Below are positions 1 to 10,018 of a stretch of DNA of 64,000 bases, piece by piece; the first letter of the stretch is position 1; every line of letters starts with the position of its first letter. The notes below the pieces were generated by a model. It did not search any database and had not been told where the DNA came from. It saw nothing but the letters and a program-made list of their open reading frames with translations. The stretch lies in assembly GCA_000727475.1 (NCBI GenBank), contig KL647322.1:163325-227324 (forward strand), given 5' to 3'. Origin of the DNA: Sarcocystis neurona. Its lineage: Eukaryota > Apicomplexa > Conoidasida > Eucoccidiorida > Sarcocystidae. Both the position numbers and the translations under genes were made by a program.

Positions 1-824
1 CTCGCTGATGCAGCAGAAACTGGGTCGCTGCCAAATCCGGGCATTCTGTTTCCTTGCCGCTGTACCTGCATGTCCTGCTGCTGCTGTTCCTGCCGGGGCC
101 GCCAACAGAGTCGTGCTGCTGCTGCGATGTTCCTGCCGTTGCTGACGACAGTGCCGCTGTTGGGGCTGCTGCGTTTGCTGCCCCAGTGCTGCTGCTGCTG
201 CCTCGGCTATGCGCACGCGTTGCCTGCCGGCTCCCGTGCCGGTTGTTGCTGCTGTTGCTCGGCCTTCCCCCCCCCCAGTACACCTGCTGCCTTTCGTCCA
301 CAGCATACAAGAACTCTTTACTGCTGCTGCTGCTGCTGCCCTAGCTCCTGCTGCTGCTGCTCTAGCTTCTGCTGCTGCCGCTCTGACTTCTGCTGCTGCC
401 GCTCTGACTTCTGCTGCTGCCGCGCTGGCTTCTGGTGTTGCTGCTGCGATTCTGTCTTGAGGTGCCGCCTTCCTCTCTTCCGCTGGTTCTGCTGCTGCTC
501 TGCGTTGTGCTGCTACTGCTGCTGCTACTGCGTCCGGTTCTGCTGTCGCTATTGCACCCATTCTCCTAATTTTCGGTGAGGCATTTCTCTCCCTCGCTAA
601 CGCACATCGCGACACCTGTTGCCGCTGCTGCTGCAGTGCCCCTGTCTGTTGTCCCTGGGACTCGCTGTGTTGCTGCTGCTGCTGTCTGTCTCTCCTTCTT
701 CCCTGCCGAGCTGCTGTTGCTATGGAGTTTTTTGTTTTTTGTTTATCGCTGCTGCTGCTGTCTGTGTGGGCGAGAGAGAGGAAGAAGAGATTCCGCTGTT
801 TGTGGGTGACTGCTGCTTCCGCAG
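1..824 (+). other. CTG-rich presumed intron or 5' non-coding segment
   Basis: This stretch is dominated by CTG/TGC/GCT triplets on the plus strand and reads only as leucine-, cysteine- or alanine-rich peptide in any frame. No complex protein sequence interrupts the repeats. It ends in a plausible acceptor (tgcttccgcag, exon from 825). A second acceptor with a better pyrimidine tract (tctctatcttcccctgtcgcag) would start the exon at 943. I infer that it is the 3' part of an intron or a leader. No promoter element is recognisable. Confidence 0.5.
367..441 (+). repeat. 21-bp tandem repeat, about three copies
   Basis: The unit ttctgctgctgccgctctgac starts at 367, 388 and 409, with the last copy diverging. 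It lies in the CTG-rich presumed non-coding segment. Confidence 0.8.
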
Positions 825-3800
825 GTGTATATTAACAGATTATGACCGCGTGCTATCGCCGCTGCTGCAGTTTTGCCTGGCTGCTGCTCCTCTCCCGTTG
901 CTGCAACGGCAGTCGTCTGGTCTCTATCTTCCCCTGTCGCAGCAGCAGCAGCCTCCTCTTCTGACGCTTCTGCTGCATTTTGCTCGAAGCACAGCAGCAG
1001 CCGCCGAGAGCGGCAGCTGCTTCCTTCCTTCCTTACCCCTCTGGAGCAGCAGCAGCAGCGGCACAGGCACCACCGGAGGCGCGAACAGCCGACAGCCTCA
1101 CCAAGGACCGAGAGATGGCCTCCAACAGAGCCGCAGCAGCAGGAACACCCAGGCGAATATTATGTCTTCTTTGTGTGGGGTGGTCGAGTGTCTTGCTGCT
1201 GTCTTTTTCGACTTTCCTAACAGCCCATCCCAACCACCAGGCGTCGGCAGTACGGGCTACCCGTACAGCAGCAACATGCAGCTAGCTGCCTTAAGTCGAG
1301 TATGGCTGCTGCATACATCTGTGGCCCTGCTGCTCGCTCTGGCCAGCAGCAGCTGTCGCCCGTTGCTGCTGCTGCCGCCTTGTCGAAAAGATCGCTTCTC
1401 TTCTTTCCGGCCCCTGACAGCAGGAGCAGCAGCGGCTGTCTCTTCCGCCGCTTCGTACCCAGACGCTGCAGCAGTAGCAGCTGTTGGACGCTCCGGCGGC
1501 AGCCGCAGCAGGAGTTCCATAGCAGCAGCTACAGAGCGACGCAGAAGAGGCGAAGAAGCAGGAGAGGACGCCGGTGCACCATTAGCAGCAGTGACGGCGA
1601 AGCACCTCGTAGAGGAAAGAGAAGAAGCAGCAAGAGCAGCAGCAGAGTGGAAAGCCCGTGCTGCAGTCGGCGCTGTTGCAAAGGTCGTCGCAGCAGCAGG
1701 AGCCGCGCTACGGAGAAACCTGTGCGCGTTGACGCCGATGAAGACGTACCACCAGCACTTGCTTATCCCGTCTCAGACGCCAGCGCAGCAGCGACAGCAA
1801 CAGCAGCAGAAGCAGCAGGAGGAGGAACGACTGCAGCAGCAGCAGCAACGGGAGGGGACACCGGTGGGGGAGGAGCAGCAGAGAGAAGAAGAGGAAGCAA
1901 AACTGCCGACAGCAGATTCTCAGAGGCAACACGCTTGCTTGAGGTTAACAGGAGTGCAGCAGAGAGAAGCAGCAGCAGCGCAGTTCTATCGCTGCTGCAG
2001 CTGCAGCACCGCTGCGAGGAAGAGTCTGCGTCCCATTTGTATCAGCGAAGCGGTTGTAGATGTCGCACTTATCTTCATTCCTTTACCTCCTAATGCTCCT
2101 GCTTCTTCTTTTCCTTCTGCGTCGTCTTCTTCTTCTGCACCTGTTTCTCCTGCCGTCGCGTTGCCTGCTGCTGTGTCTTCGTGTGCCGCTTCCGCAGTGG
2201 GTCCCTCTGCTGGTCCCGCGTTGTTTTCGGCTGCTGCTGATGCTTCCTTTCCTGCTGCTGCTGTTCCTCCTGCAGCAGATGCTTGTGGCCTGGCGGGGGG
2301 AGGCCAAGGACTCGAAGACAGCACCGGAGACAGTACCGGAGACAGCAGCGCAGACAGCAGCGCAGAGAGCAGCGCCGACAGCAGCGCAGACAGCAGCGCA
2401 GACAACAGCGAGAGCTGCAGCAGGGACTGCAGCAGGGAGAGCAGCAGCGACGCAGATGGAAGCTCTGCTGCAACAGGGACGCAGGTTGGTGACCCTTCGT
2501 GGACTGCCTTGCAGCAGCAGGAGCAGGACCGCGAGGAAAGAAAACGCAAGTTGCTGCTCTCTTTGAAGCAGCGCTGTCGGGCCTCGCGCGCATGCAGAAA
2601 TGCAGCACTACAATCCGTTGCAGCAGACACCGTCGTTTCTGGCCTCATCACACGCTACTTTAGAAAGGCAGATCAGACTCTCATTTCCCTGGCTCCTACT
2701 ACTTCTGCTCCTGCTTCTGAGGCTGGGGCTGCTGTTACTATTACTTCTCAATCTGGTGCTGATGTGTCTCCACGTCCCGCTGCTGCTGCTGCTGCCCCTG
2801 TTGCTGCTGTTGCTGCACCCACTACTACTGCTGCTTTCTCGTCTTCTTCTCCTCCTTCCTTTTCTTCTCCTCCTCCTGACGCTTCTTCCCCGGCGGACGA
2901 CAGAACTCCTGCAGCTGCTGCTGGCTCCTACAGCGCAACCGGAGCGGAGGCGACGCAGCAGGTACGAGTGGAGGTGTGGGTACGGACGGCGGCGCATGCA
3001 TTTTGCAATTCTATTTCTGCGTCTTCATCCGAGGAAGACGAAGAGGAGGAGACGGCAGGAGGAGGCGCCGAAGATTTGCTGCAGCCACGACAGCGTGCCA
3101 GGGGGACACGAAGTTTCAGCAGCAGCAGCAGAAGCACCAGCAGACCGAAGAAACGACATGCAGGGTCGATGCGATTTTCCTGCTATGCCGTCACCGCTCC
3201 GCGCAGCTGTTTGCAGAGCAGCAGCGGCTTGCCCTCTGCTTCGCCATCTTCTTCCTCCTCTTCTTCTTCGTCTTCTTCTTCGTCTTCTTCTTCTTCTTCG
3301 TCTTCTTCTTCTTCTCTTCGCCAAGATCCGATAGATGCCGCTGCTGCGGCTGCCTTTGCGGTGGAGCGACGGCTGCTGCGTCGTGGCCGCGGCAACCGGA
3401 CACCGCAGCAACAGCAGCACAGCCCACAGCAGCGACACACCCAACAGCAGCCGCCGTCCCAGCCCTCCATGTATCCTCCTCCACCGCCTCTTGTTCTTTT
3501 CTCGCAGCAGCCGCAGCAGCAGCAGCGCTCCCCCAGCGAGCCGGCCGCGGCAGCTTCCCCCGGCTCGCGACGACGCTACTTGACGGCGGACGGCAGACTT
3601 GACTACCTGGCAGCAGCAACTGCAGCAGTAACAGCAGCAAACGCCGAGCAGCAGCAGCGCTCCCCCCCGTTGCACCAAATGACGGGGCCCTCACACGCTT
3701 CCTCTTCCTCTGTGCGAGAGACAACAGCCGAACGAACAGCAGCAGCAGGCGACGGCGAACCAGGAGCCGGGGGACAAGGCGTCTCAGCAGCAGAAGGACG

Positions 3801-6800
3801 CGACGCAGGCGCAGAGGGACGAACAGCAGCAGCAAGAGGAGCAGCAGGCGGCTTTTGGCGGCTTCCTGGTTCTCTCCTTCCAGCAACAGCAGCAGCAGGT
3901 GCTTTCGATGACTCTTCTGCCTTCCGCATCTTACCGTCGTCGAGAGCTGCTGGTGGCGGTGCTCCTGGCGTGCCGCTCTCCTCTGCGTCTTCTTCCTCCT
4001 CGCTGTCCCAAGGGGCTGTTGTTTTGGGTTCTGCGGATATGTCTTTCTCTGCTGCATCAGCAGCTGCTTCTTCTTCGTCTTCTCCGACTGCGTTCTCAGG
4101 CGGTGATGCCGTCTCTGCAGCCGGTGGCGCAGCAGCAGCACCGTCCGCGGCTTCGCCAGCAGGGACGTGGACAAGAAGAAGGAGAAGAAGGAGAGGCGGC
4201 GGCAGAGGAGGCGATGTGCCAACAGCAGAAGCAGCGTTTCGTGGCGACTGGTGGTGGGGAAGTGCAGCAAGCAGCACAAGGACGCGGCTCCTATATCTTG
4301 GAGAGGAGTCACCCAGACGGCAGCTGCTGAACCTGTGCAGCGCTGCTGCTGCTGCTACTGCAAGCGGGACGGCTCGCGGTGCTGCAGCATCTGCGGCGCG
4401 CGGCGGCGGAGGAGGAGGAGGGACAGCAGCAGGAGCAGCAGCAGCAAATATCGACGCAGACGCAGCAGCGGCAGCAGCAGAACTGCCTGCGTGGCTAGGA
4501 TCTCGTCCGTTTACTCGGCTACTGGTTCCCGACGCTTCCGCATGCACTGCAGCAGCAAGGGCCGCTGTTGCTTCAAACTTCCCTCGGGTGATTTTCTGCG
4601 GGGGAGACCGTCTGCCTGAGACGGCACAGACACTGCGGCATCACACCCACAACGGGGACGCAGCAGCAGGTAGCTTCTGCTGCTGCCCTGCGACTGCGTA
4701 CCGCTGCAGCTGCTGCCCTGCTGCGGCAGTTGCAGTCGGCTGCGACGGAAGCAGCCCACTTCGTCCTCCTCCGGTTGCGGTGGTTTGCAGCGTCGCGCTC
4801 TCCCGTACGCAGCAACAACCGGCGACAGCGACAGCAGCAGGCAACACCGACGAGCAACAGCAGCAGTGGCTGGCCGATAACGACAGCAGCAGAAGAGGGA
4901 GCAGCAGGCGAAAAAACAGCAGTAGCAGCGGAGCAGCAGCAGGAGAAGGAGGCAGCCGTGTGGAAGTGGCAGCAGCACTTGGACAGCTCGTCGATATGTG
5001 GCCACACCACCTGCAGCGGGGGTTCGAGAGACACGTGCGGCGCCTGACGAACAGCAACAGCAGCAGGGACAAACGACAGCTACGAGACGAGCTGCAGCAG
5101 CAGCTGCAGCAGCATCGCGCGCGCGTCCTGGAGCTGCGCATGCACATGGAGGGGCTACGGCAGCAGGCGACGCAGACCGAACCGGCGCCAGGAGAAGACG
5201 AGATCGACGCAGCAATAGCAGCAGCCGCCGAGGAAGAAGCGGCCGCTGCAGAGACAGCAGAGGCCGAAGCTGCAGCAACAGAAACTGCAGCAGCACTTGC
5301 GACTCTAGAGAACGAAGAGACGTGGCAGCTACTCACCGGGAGACAGCAGCAAGCTGCAGCACTGCAGGCTCTTGACGCTCTAAGCATGCAGCGACGCTGG
5401 CTTCACGCCGCAGCTGCTGCTGCTGAATACCTGTGGATCGCCTTCCGCGGTGCCTTGGCGCTAGCCTTTGGCGATCAGGCTCAGATGCTCCACGTCTTTC
5501 TTCTTCAGCAGCAGCAGCAGCATTGCGCGCGCAACCCTCTCAGCCGTGGGAGCATATGCGTCAGCAGCAGCAGCAGCGCCAAAGGATGCCTCGACGTAGT
5601 GGCGGTGGCGGTCAGGGAAGTTGGGCTGCTGCTAGCTTGGTGTGTGCCGCACCTAGAGCATGCAACACGTCCTAGCAGCCAGCTTGCTGCCGCTGCAAAG
5701 GCAGGACAGGAGAAGGAGAAGAGTGCAGCAGAGGGATGGGCTAACGGCGGCAGGTCGGTGCTGCCTTTCCGCAGCGGCAGCCGCGCGAGCTGCCGCCGCA
5801 ATGACGAGACGCTTGCTGTTGCTGCTGCTACGCCGCCGCGACCAACGGTGGAGCAGCAGCTGCTGCTCGAGACGCCGCTGCAGCAACAGCAGCACGAGCA
5901 GCACCGACGTCTGCTGCCCACATCTGCTGCTGTTGTAGAAAGACTTTTTGTTGCCACCAGCACGAGCAGCAGCAGCAACGGGTTTTCGGGGAGAGTGAGT
6001 GCCCGGGCGGCTGCTGCGGGAGTGTCCCTGCGACTCCTCGACGTTGCTGCTGTTGCGTCTCCAGGTGCTGCTACTATTTTTGGCGGACCGCCGCCGACAG
6101 CAGCAGCAGCAAACGTAGCGCATCTGCGGGTACAGCTCCGAGGTCAACAGCAAGAGCTGCAATTGCGACAGCAGCAGCTACGGTTCCAGCAGCAGGAGCT
6201 GCAGGACATGCGGCGGCAGCTGGAGCAGCAGGAGGAAGACGCGCAGCAGCATCAGGAGGAAGGGCTGGAACAGGAAGAGGAAGGGCTGCAGCGACAGGGA
6301 CGGCAAGGACCGATGCTGGAGCAGTTGCAACAGGAGCAGCAGCAGCCGCAATTTGTCCCTCGCGATTCTCTTCAGGAGGAGCAACAACAGCGTTGTCTGC
6401 AGCAGCTCTGTCAGCAGCAGCAGGTGCTGCTGCAGCAGGTGCGGCTGCTGCAACAGCAGGAACAGGGGGTGCAGCAGCAGCAGGAACTCGTGCAGCAGCA
6501 TATGGAAGTTATGCAGCAGCAGCAGATCGCGCAGCAGGAACAGGTGGAAGGGCAGCAGCAGCGCCTGGTGAAGTGGCTGCTCGCCTTGCAGCACGTGGGA
6601 CAGTTGTACTGGCATGTGGGTCCGTCTGCTGCTGCTACTCCGCTGATGCCTGGCATGCAGCTAGACGGAGTAGGCCTCGGGAGCAGTTATTTCGCTGATA
6701 TTGTGTGGCACACGACACTTCCTCGGCGCCGCCGCAGAGCTGCCGCTGCTGTTGCTGCTGCTGCGGCCGCCGCAACCATCCGCGGAGCAGCAGAAGGAAG

Positions 6801-8460
6801 CGGAGCACTACCAGAAGGACAGAGAGAAGCCGACGGAACCCCAGGACCAGCACCAGCAGGAGCAGCAGCAGCAGATGCAGCAGCAGCAAAAGCAGCAGCA
6901 GCAGCTGCAGCAGCAGAATGCTCGTCTCTTCGTCTACGACGGTATACGCCGTGCAACGAACATCGGGAGCTGCACCTCCTGCGAAGGCGAGGAAGGTGGA
7001 GCAGGAAGAGCAGCAGCAGCAGCTGCAGCAGCAACAGGGACTGGTGGTGTGTGCAGTGGGTGGAGCAGCAGCCGCTCGGGCTGACAGCGGAAACCTTGGC
7101 GTTTGCTGCGGTGCAAGTGCTGCAGTGGCTCCTGGAGAACCGCGGCCTCGACTTTGAAGCCGAAGCAGACCTGCAGCAGCAGCAGAAGAAGCAGCAGCAG
7201 AAGACGCGGCAGCAGGAGGCGGCCGCGGGCAGCGAGAGCGTCTGGTATCATGCCGGTGCTTCAAGCAGGAGCGAAGAGCGGGGAAGCACCAGCGGAAGAG
7301 AAACACAAGAAGAAGCAACAGGCGGAGGCAAATTAGCAGCTTCGAAGAAGGAAAGCAGCGTCCGAGAGTGTGAGGATGACCTGCTGCTCAACGACTGGTG
7401 GGGCGAGGAACTTCTGCCTCGGCTGCTTGCGTGCAGTCTGTGGGGTCGGCCCCTCCTTGCCTCAAACGTGCTGCGGCTGCTGAGGCTGCTGCTGACCGCG
7501 CGGCTTCGGGCAGCAGCCGCAGCCACTGCAGCAGCAGCAGAAGTGGGAAGAAGCGTCAGTGGGGAAGAAGGAGAAGAAACAGCAGAAGAAGGAGCGGCGG
7601 GAACAGCAGCAGGAGAAGGTAGCAGCAGGGGGACGGACGGGCTGTCAAGGCAGGGCAGGGGGGACGCCTCGTCATCGCTGCAGCAGCTGCTGCGTCTGCT
7701 GCAGCAGCAGATCGAGGCCGCAGTGCCTGCTGCTGCAAGGCTCGCGCCGATGCTGCCTGCTCCACCCGCGTGGCTACTCTGGGACTTGACAGGGTTAGGT
7801 GTATGTGTACCGGAAGACCTCCAACAGCTCCTGCAACCCCACAGACGAATGCAAGTGTACGGATTCACAGCTTCTTTTCGAGACGGTTCTTCTCTCTCCT
7901 GCAGTCAAGACAGCCGTCTCGCTGTCTGGTCTTCTTCCTGCCTGCCCGTCTCCTCCTCGTCCTCTTCCTCATCCTCCTTCTTGTTCAGCAGCAGCAGCAG
8001 CTGTTCTGCAGTCACTCGAACTGCTGCATATGCTGCAGCTGCTGGTCCTCCTGTTGCTACCGCTGCAGCAACGTGGGGTTCCCGTGCAGTTGCTGCCATT
8101 GCAGAAGCGACAGCTGCTGCGCGTGTGGCTGCGCCGCAGCTGCTTCGTCCGCTTCTGCTGCTGGCGAGAAGCAGCAGCAGCGCTCCGCTGTGGAGTGGGG
8201 GCGGATGGGGCGGGGCTTCTCTCCTGCAGCAGGTGGTCCTGCGTGCGGCCCTGCCCATTCCTAGGAAAGGAACTTGCTGGTACCGCCTCGCGCTGCAGCC
8301 GACTGCTGCTTCTTTTGAACTACTTCCGCTTACTGGCTTCCGGCTGCGACGCGTGTGCCTCGGACAGGAAAAACCTGCAGGAGTGATGCATGCGCAGCTC
8401 TTCAGGAACGCTGCATGCGACCTCTGCCCCACGACGGCTGCAGCAGAGCTCGGCTTCAAG
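825..8460 (+). CDS. Exon A of the giant gene: N-terminal or internal part, low-complexity with helical islands
   Basis: The frame (codon starts at position 1 modulo 3) is open from 619 to 8601. I end the exon at 8460 because AAG|GTAGGC there is a strong donor and the codons beyond turn into a basic run and a stop. Complex islands read as real protein around nt 2590-2700, 4480-4640 (leading into P-R-V-I-F-C-G-G-D), 4970-5240 (helical, probably coiled coil), 5310-5510, 6560-6720, 7040-7170, 7360-7500 and 8230-8460. Between them are alanine, glutamine, serine and arginine tracts. I recognise no catalytic domain. The start is uncertain: acceptors at 825 or 943, or an initiator ATG at 1161 or 1276. 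The 1276 ATG is followed by a hydrophobic, signal-like stretch. A possible retained or spliced intron (7801-8229) lies inside. Confidence 0.6.
2319..2440 (+). repeat. 12-bp repeat encoding Ala-Asp-Ser-Ser
   Basis: About ten imperfect copies of a GCAGACAGCAGC-type unit encode a (G/A)-(D/E)-S-(T/S) repeat in the exon A frame. The acidic and serine positions are kept while the first residue drifts from glycine to alanine. Confidence 0.8.
3238..3327 (+). repeat. Polyserine microsatellite (TCT/TTC)
   Basis: A near-continuous run of tcttcttcg/tcttcttct encodes more than 20 serines in the exon A frame. It is a pure pyrimidine tract on the sense strand except for the scattered G, and it lies between two complex islands. 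Confidence 0.85.
7801..8229 (+). other. Candidate in-frame intron hidden inside exon A
   Basis: At 7801 there is GGT|GTATGT, a good donor in phase 0. At 8228-8229 the sequence cttctctcctgcag gives a good acceptor, also phase 0. The segment is 429 bp (143 codons), has no stop, and is CTG-rich on the plus strand like the other introns here. Splicing it joins a tryptophan/leucine-rich helix ending L-T-G-L-G to Q-V-V-L-R-A-A-L-P. A second internal acceptor (ttctctctcctgcag, 7904) also exists. If not spliced, the segment encodes a serine/alanine-rich stretch. Confidence 0.4.
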
Positions 8461-8939
8461 GTAGGCAACTCCGAGAAAGAGAAGCAAATAGGAAGAAAGA
8501 AGCAGGAGAAAAGAGGAAGAATAGGACGAAGAAAAAGAGTGAGAAGAAGAAGCAGCAGCAGCAACCAGCTTTCCGAGTCTGAGGCTGCTGCGCAGCTTTA
8601 GTAGCGGCCGCTGCAGCCAGCTCCTGAACGAGGGACACACGTGGCAGGAGCAGCAGCAGCAGCTACAGCAGAAGCAAAAGAGCAGCAGCAGAATTCTGGC
8701 GCAGCAGACCCGAGTACTGAGCAACAGCAGCGTGGAGAAGGTAGCTTCCCACAACGTGGCCACCTCGAGGCAGAGAGAGCAGCAGCGAACTTCGCAGCAG
8801 CAACACCACCAGCAGCACCAGTGGAGGCAACACATGCAGCAACAGCAGCAGCACCAGCGCCAAAAGGGCACAGCAGCAGGTGCTGGCCGTGCGCAGAGTG
8901 CACGGAAGTCTTCCTCTTAGTGAAGACTGCAGCCTGAGC

Positions 8940-9185
8940 AGCAGTAGATGCAGCAGCACTAGTATCAGGTGTAGCAGCAGCAACAGCAGATGCAGCAGCA
9001 ACACCAGCAGATGCAACAGCACCAGTACCAGGTATAATAGCAGCAACAGCAGATGCAGCAGCAACATCCACGGCACAGCAGCAGGCGCAGCAGATGCAGC
9101 AGCAGCAGCGGGTGTAGCAGCAGCAGATGTAGCAGCAGCAGCAGATACAGCAGCAATAAGAGTCACAGCACAGCAGCAGACGCAG
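8940..9185 (+). repeat. Degenerate CAG array inside the intron
   Basis: The sequence is built from GCAGCAG blocks broken by ATG-, GTA- and TAG-containing trinucleotides (for example agatgcagcagcaacac). Stops occur in the register of the flanking exons, so it does not simply extend either coding frame. Confidence 0.6.
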
Positions 9186-9805
9186 TGACGGCAGCAGGTG
9201 CCGCTTCATTTGGATGTCATTTGTTTGACCGTGCAGCCGGTGAAGGTGGCAAGGTCTCGTCCCGCGTCGCTGCTGCGCTGCTGCTGCTGTTGCGTGCTGC
9301 TGTTGATGCTGCGGTCTTGTTGCTGCGGCCTCTGTTCCCGCTGTCTCTGCTGTTGCGTCCATTACCGAAATTCAGCTGCACCTACCGCTGCCATGCGTCT
9401 GCTTCTCCTGCTGGGACGGTATGTGCTTTCCCTGCTCCTACTGATGCTGCTGCTTCTCCTTCTCGAGGTGGGGCTACTCCTGATGCTTCTACTGCTGCTG
9501 CTTTTGCTGCTACTGCTGCTTCTTTCCTGCTTGCTGCTTCACCTCGTCTGCTGCTGCAACGCCTCCTGCTGCCGTAATTGTCCCTGTTGCTGCTGGTCGT
9601 GAAGCTATTTTCCCATCCTGGAATGCTGCTGCTGCTTGCGGCTTGCTACCGCTGCTGCTACGGCTCTGCCAGGTGTCTCGTGCTGTGCCTGCTGCTGCCG
9701 CTCTTGCTGCTGCTGCTGCTGGCCGTGCTCTCCTGCAGGTCTCGATGCTGCCTCCTCACACGTGCTGTGGCGCTTTCTGCTGTCGTCGCTGCTTGTGCTG
9801 CTGCA

Positions 9806-9893
9806 GCGCCTGCTGTCTGCTGCTGCTGCGCCTGCTGTCTGCTGCTGCTGCGCCTGCTGTCTGCTGCTGCTGCGCCTGCTGTCTGCTGCTGCC
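9806..9893 (+). repeat. 22-bp tandem repeat, four copies
   Basis: The 5-mer gcgcc recurs at 9806, 9828, 9850 and 9872, exactly 22 bp apart, with nearly identical sequence between (ctgctgtctgctgctgct). A 22-bp period rotates the reading frame at every copy, yet all frames remain open because the unit lacks a stop trinucleotide. This supports intronic status. Confidence 0.85.
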
Positions 9894-10018
9894 GCTCCGT
9901 CTGGTGTGTGTGCTGCTGCTGCGTCTGCGGTGTGCTGCTGGTGCGCCTGCAGTTCCGCTGCTGCTGCTTCTGCATGAGCTTTGCTGTTGTGTGCGCGTGC
10001 GTGGAATGTGGGGTGCAG

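Larger units (their letters stand above)
8461..10018 (+). other. Intron between exons A and B
   Basis: It begins with GTAGGC after AAG in phase 0. The 3' end is not unique: gtgcag (exon from 10019), cgcag (10025), and AG sites giving starts at 10079 or 10136 are all in the same phase. The left half (8640-9190) is CAG-dense with scattered TAG stops. The right half (9240-10000) is CTG-dense and holds a 22-bp tandem repeat whose length is not a multiple of three, which argues against coding. Neither half contains complex protein sequence. Confidence 0.55.

Noticed and set aside
1276..1400. An ATG followed by a hydrophobic stretch resembling a signal peptide
   Set aside because: The hydrophobicity comes from CTG leucine codons, and a secretory signal would be odd for a HECT ligase. 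It is kept only as an alternative start.
7880..7940. A WD40-like string, S-Q-D-S-R-L-A-V-W, in exon A
   Set aside because: It is a single short match with no neighbouring repeats of WD40 length, and it lies in a segment that may be an intron.
8640..9190. A CAG array that could be a CRISPR-like or satellite array
   Set aside because: The units are irregular trinucleotides with no spacer/repeat periodicity; it is a degenerate microsatellite.
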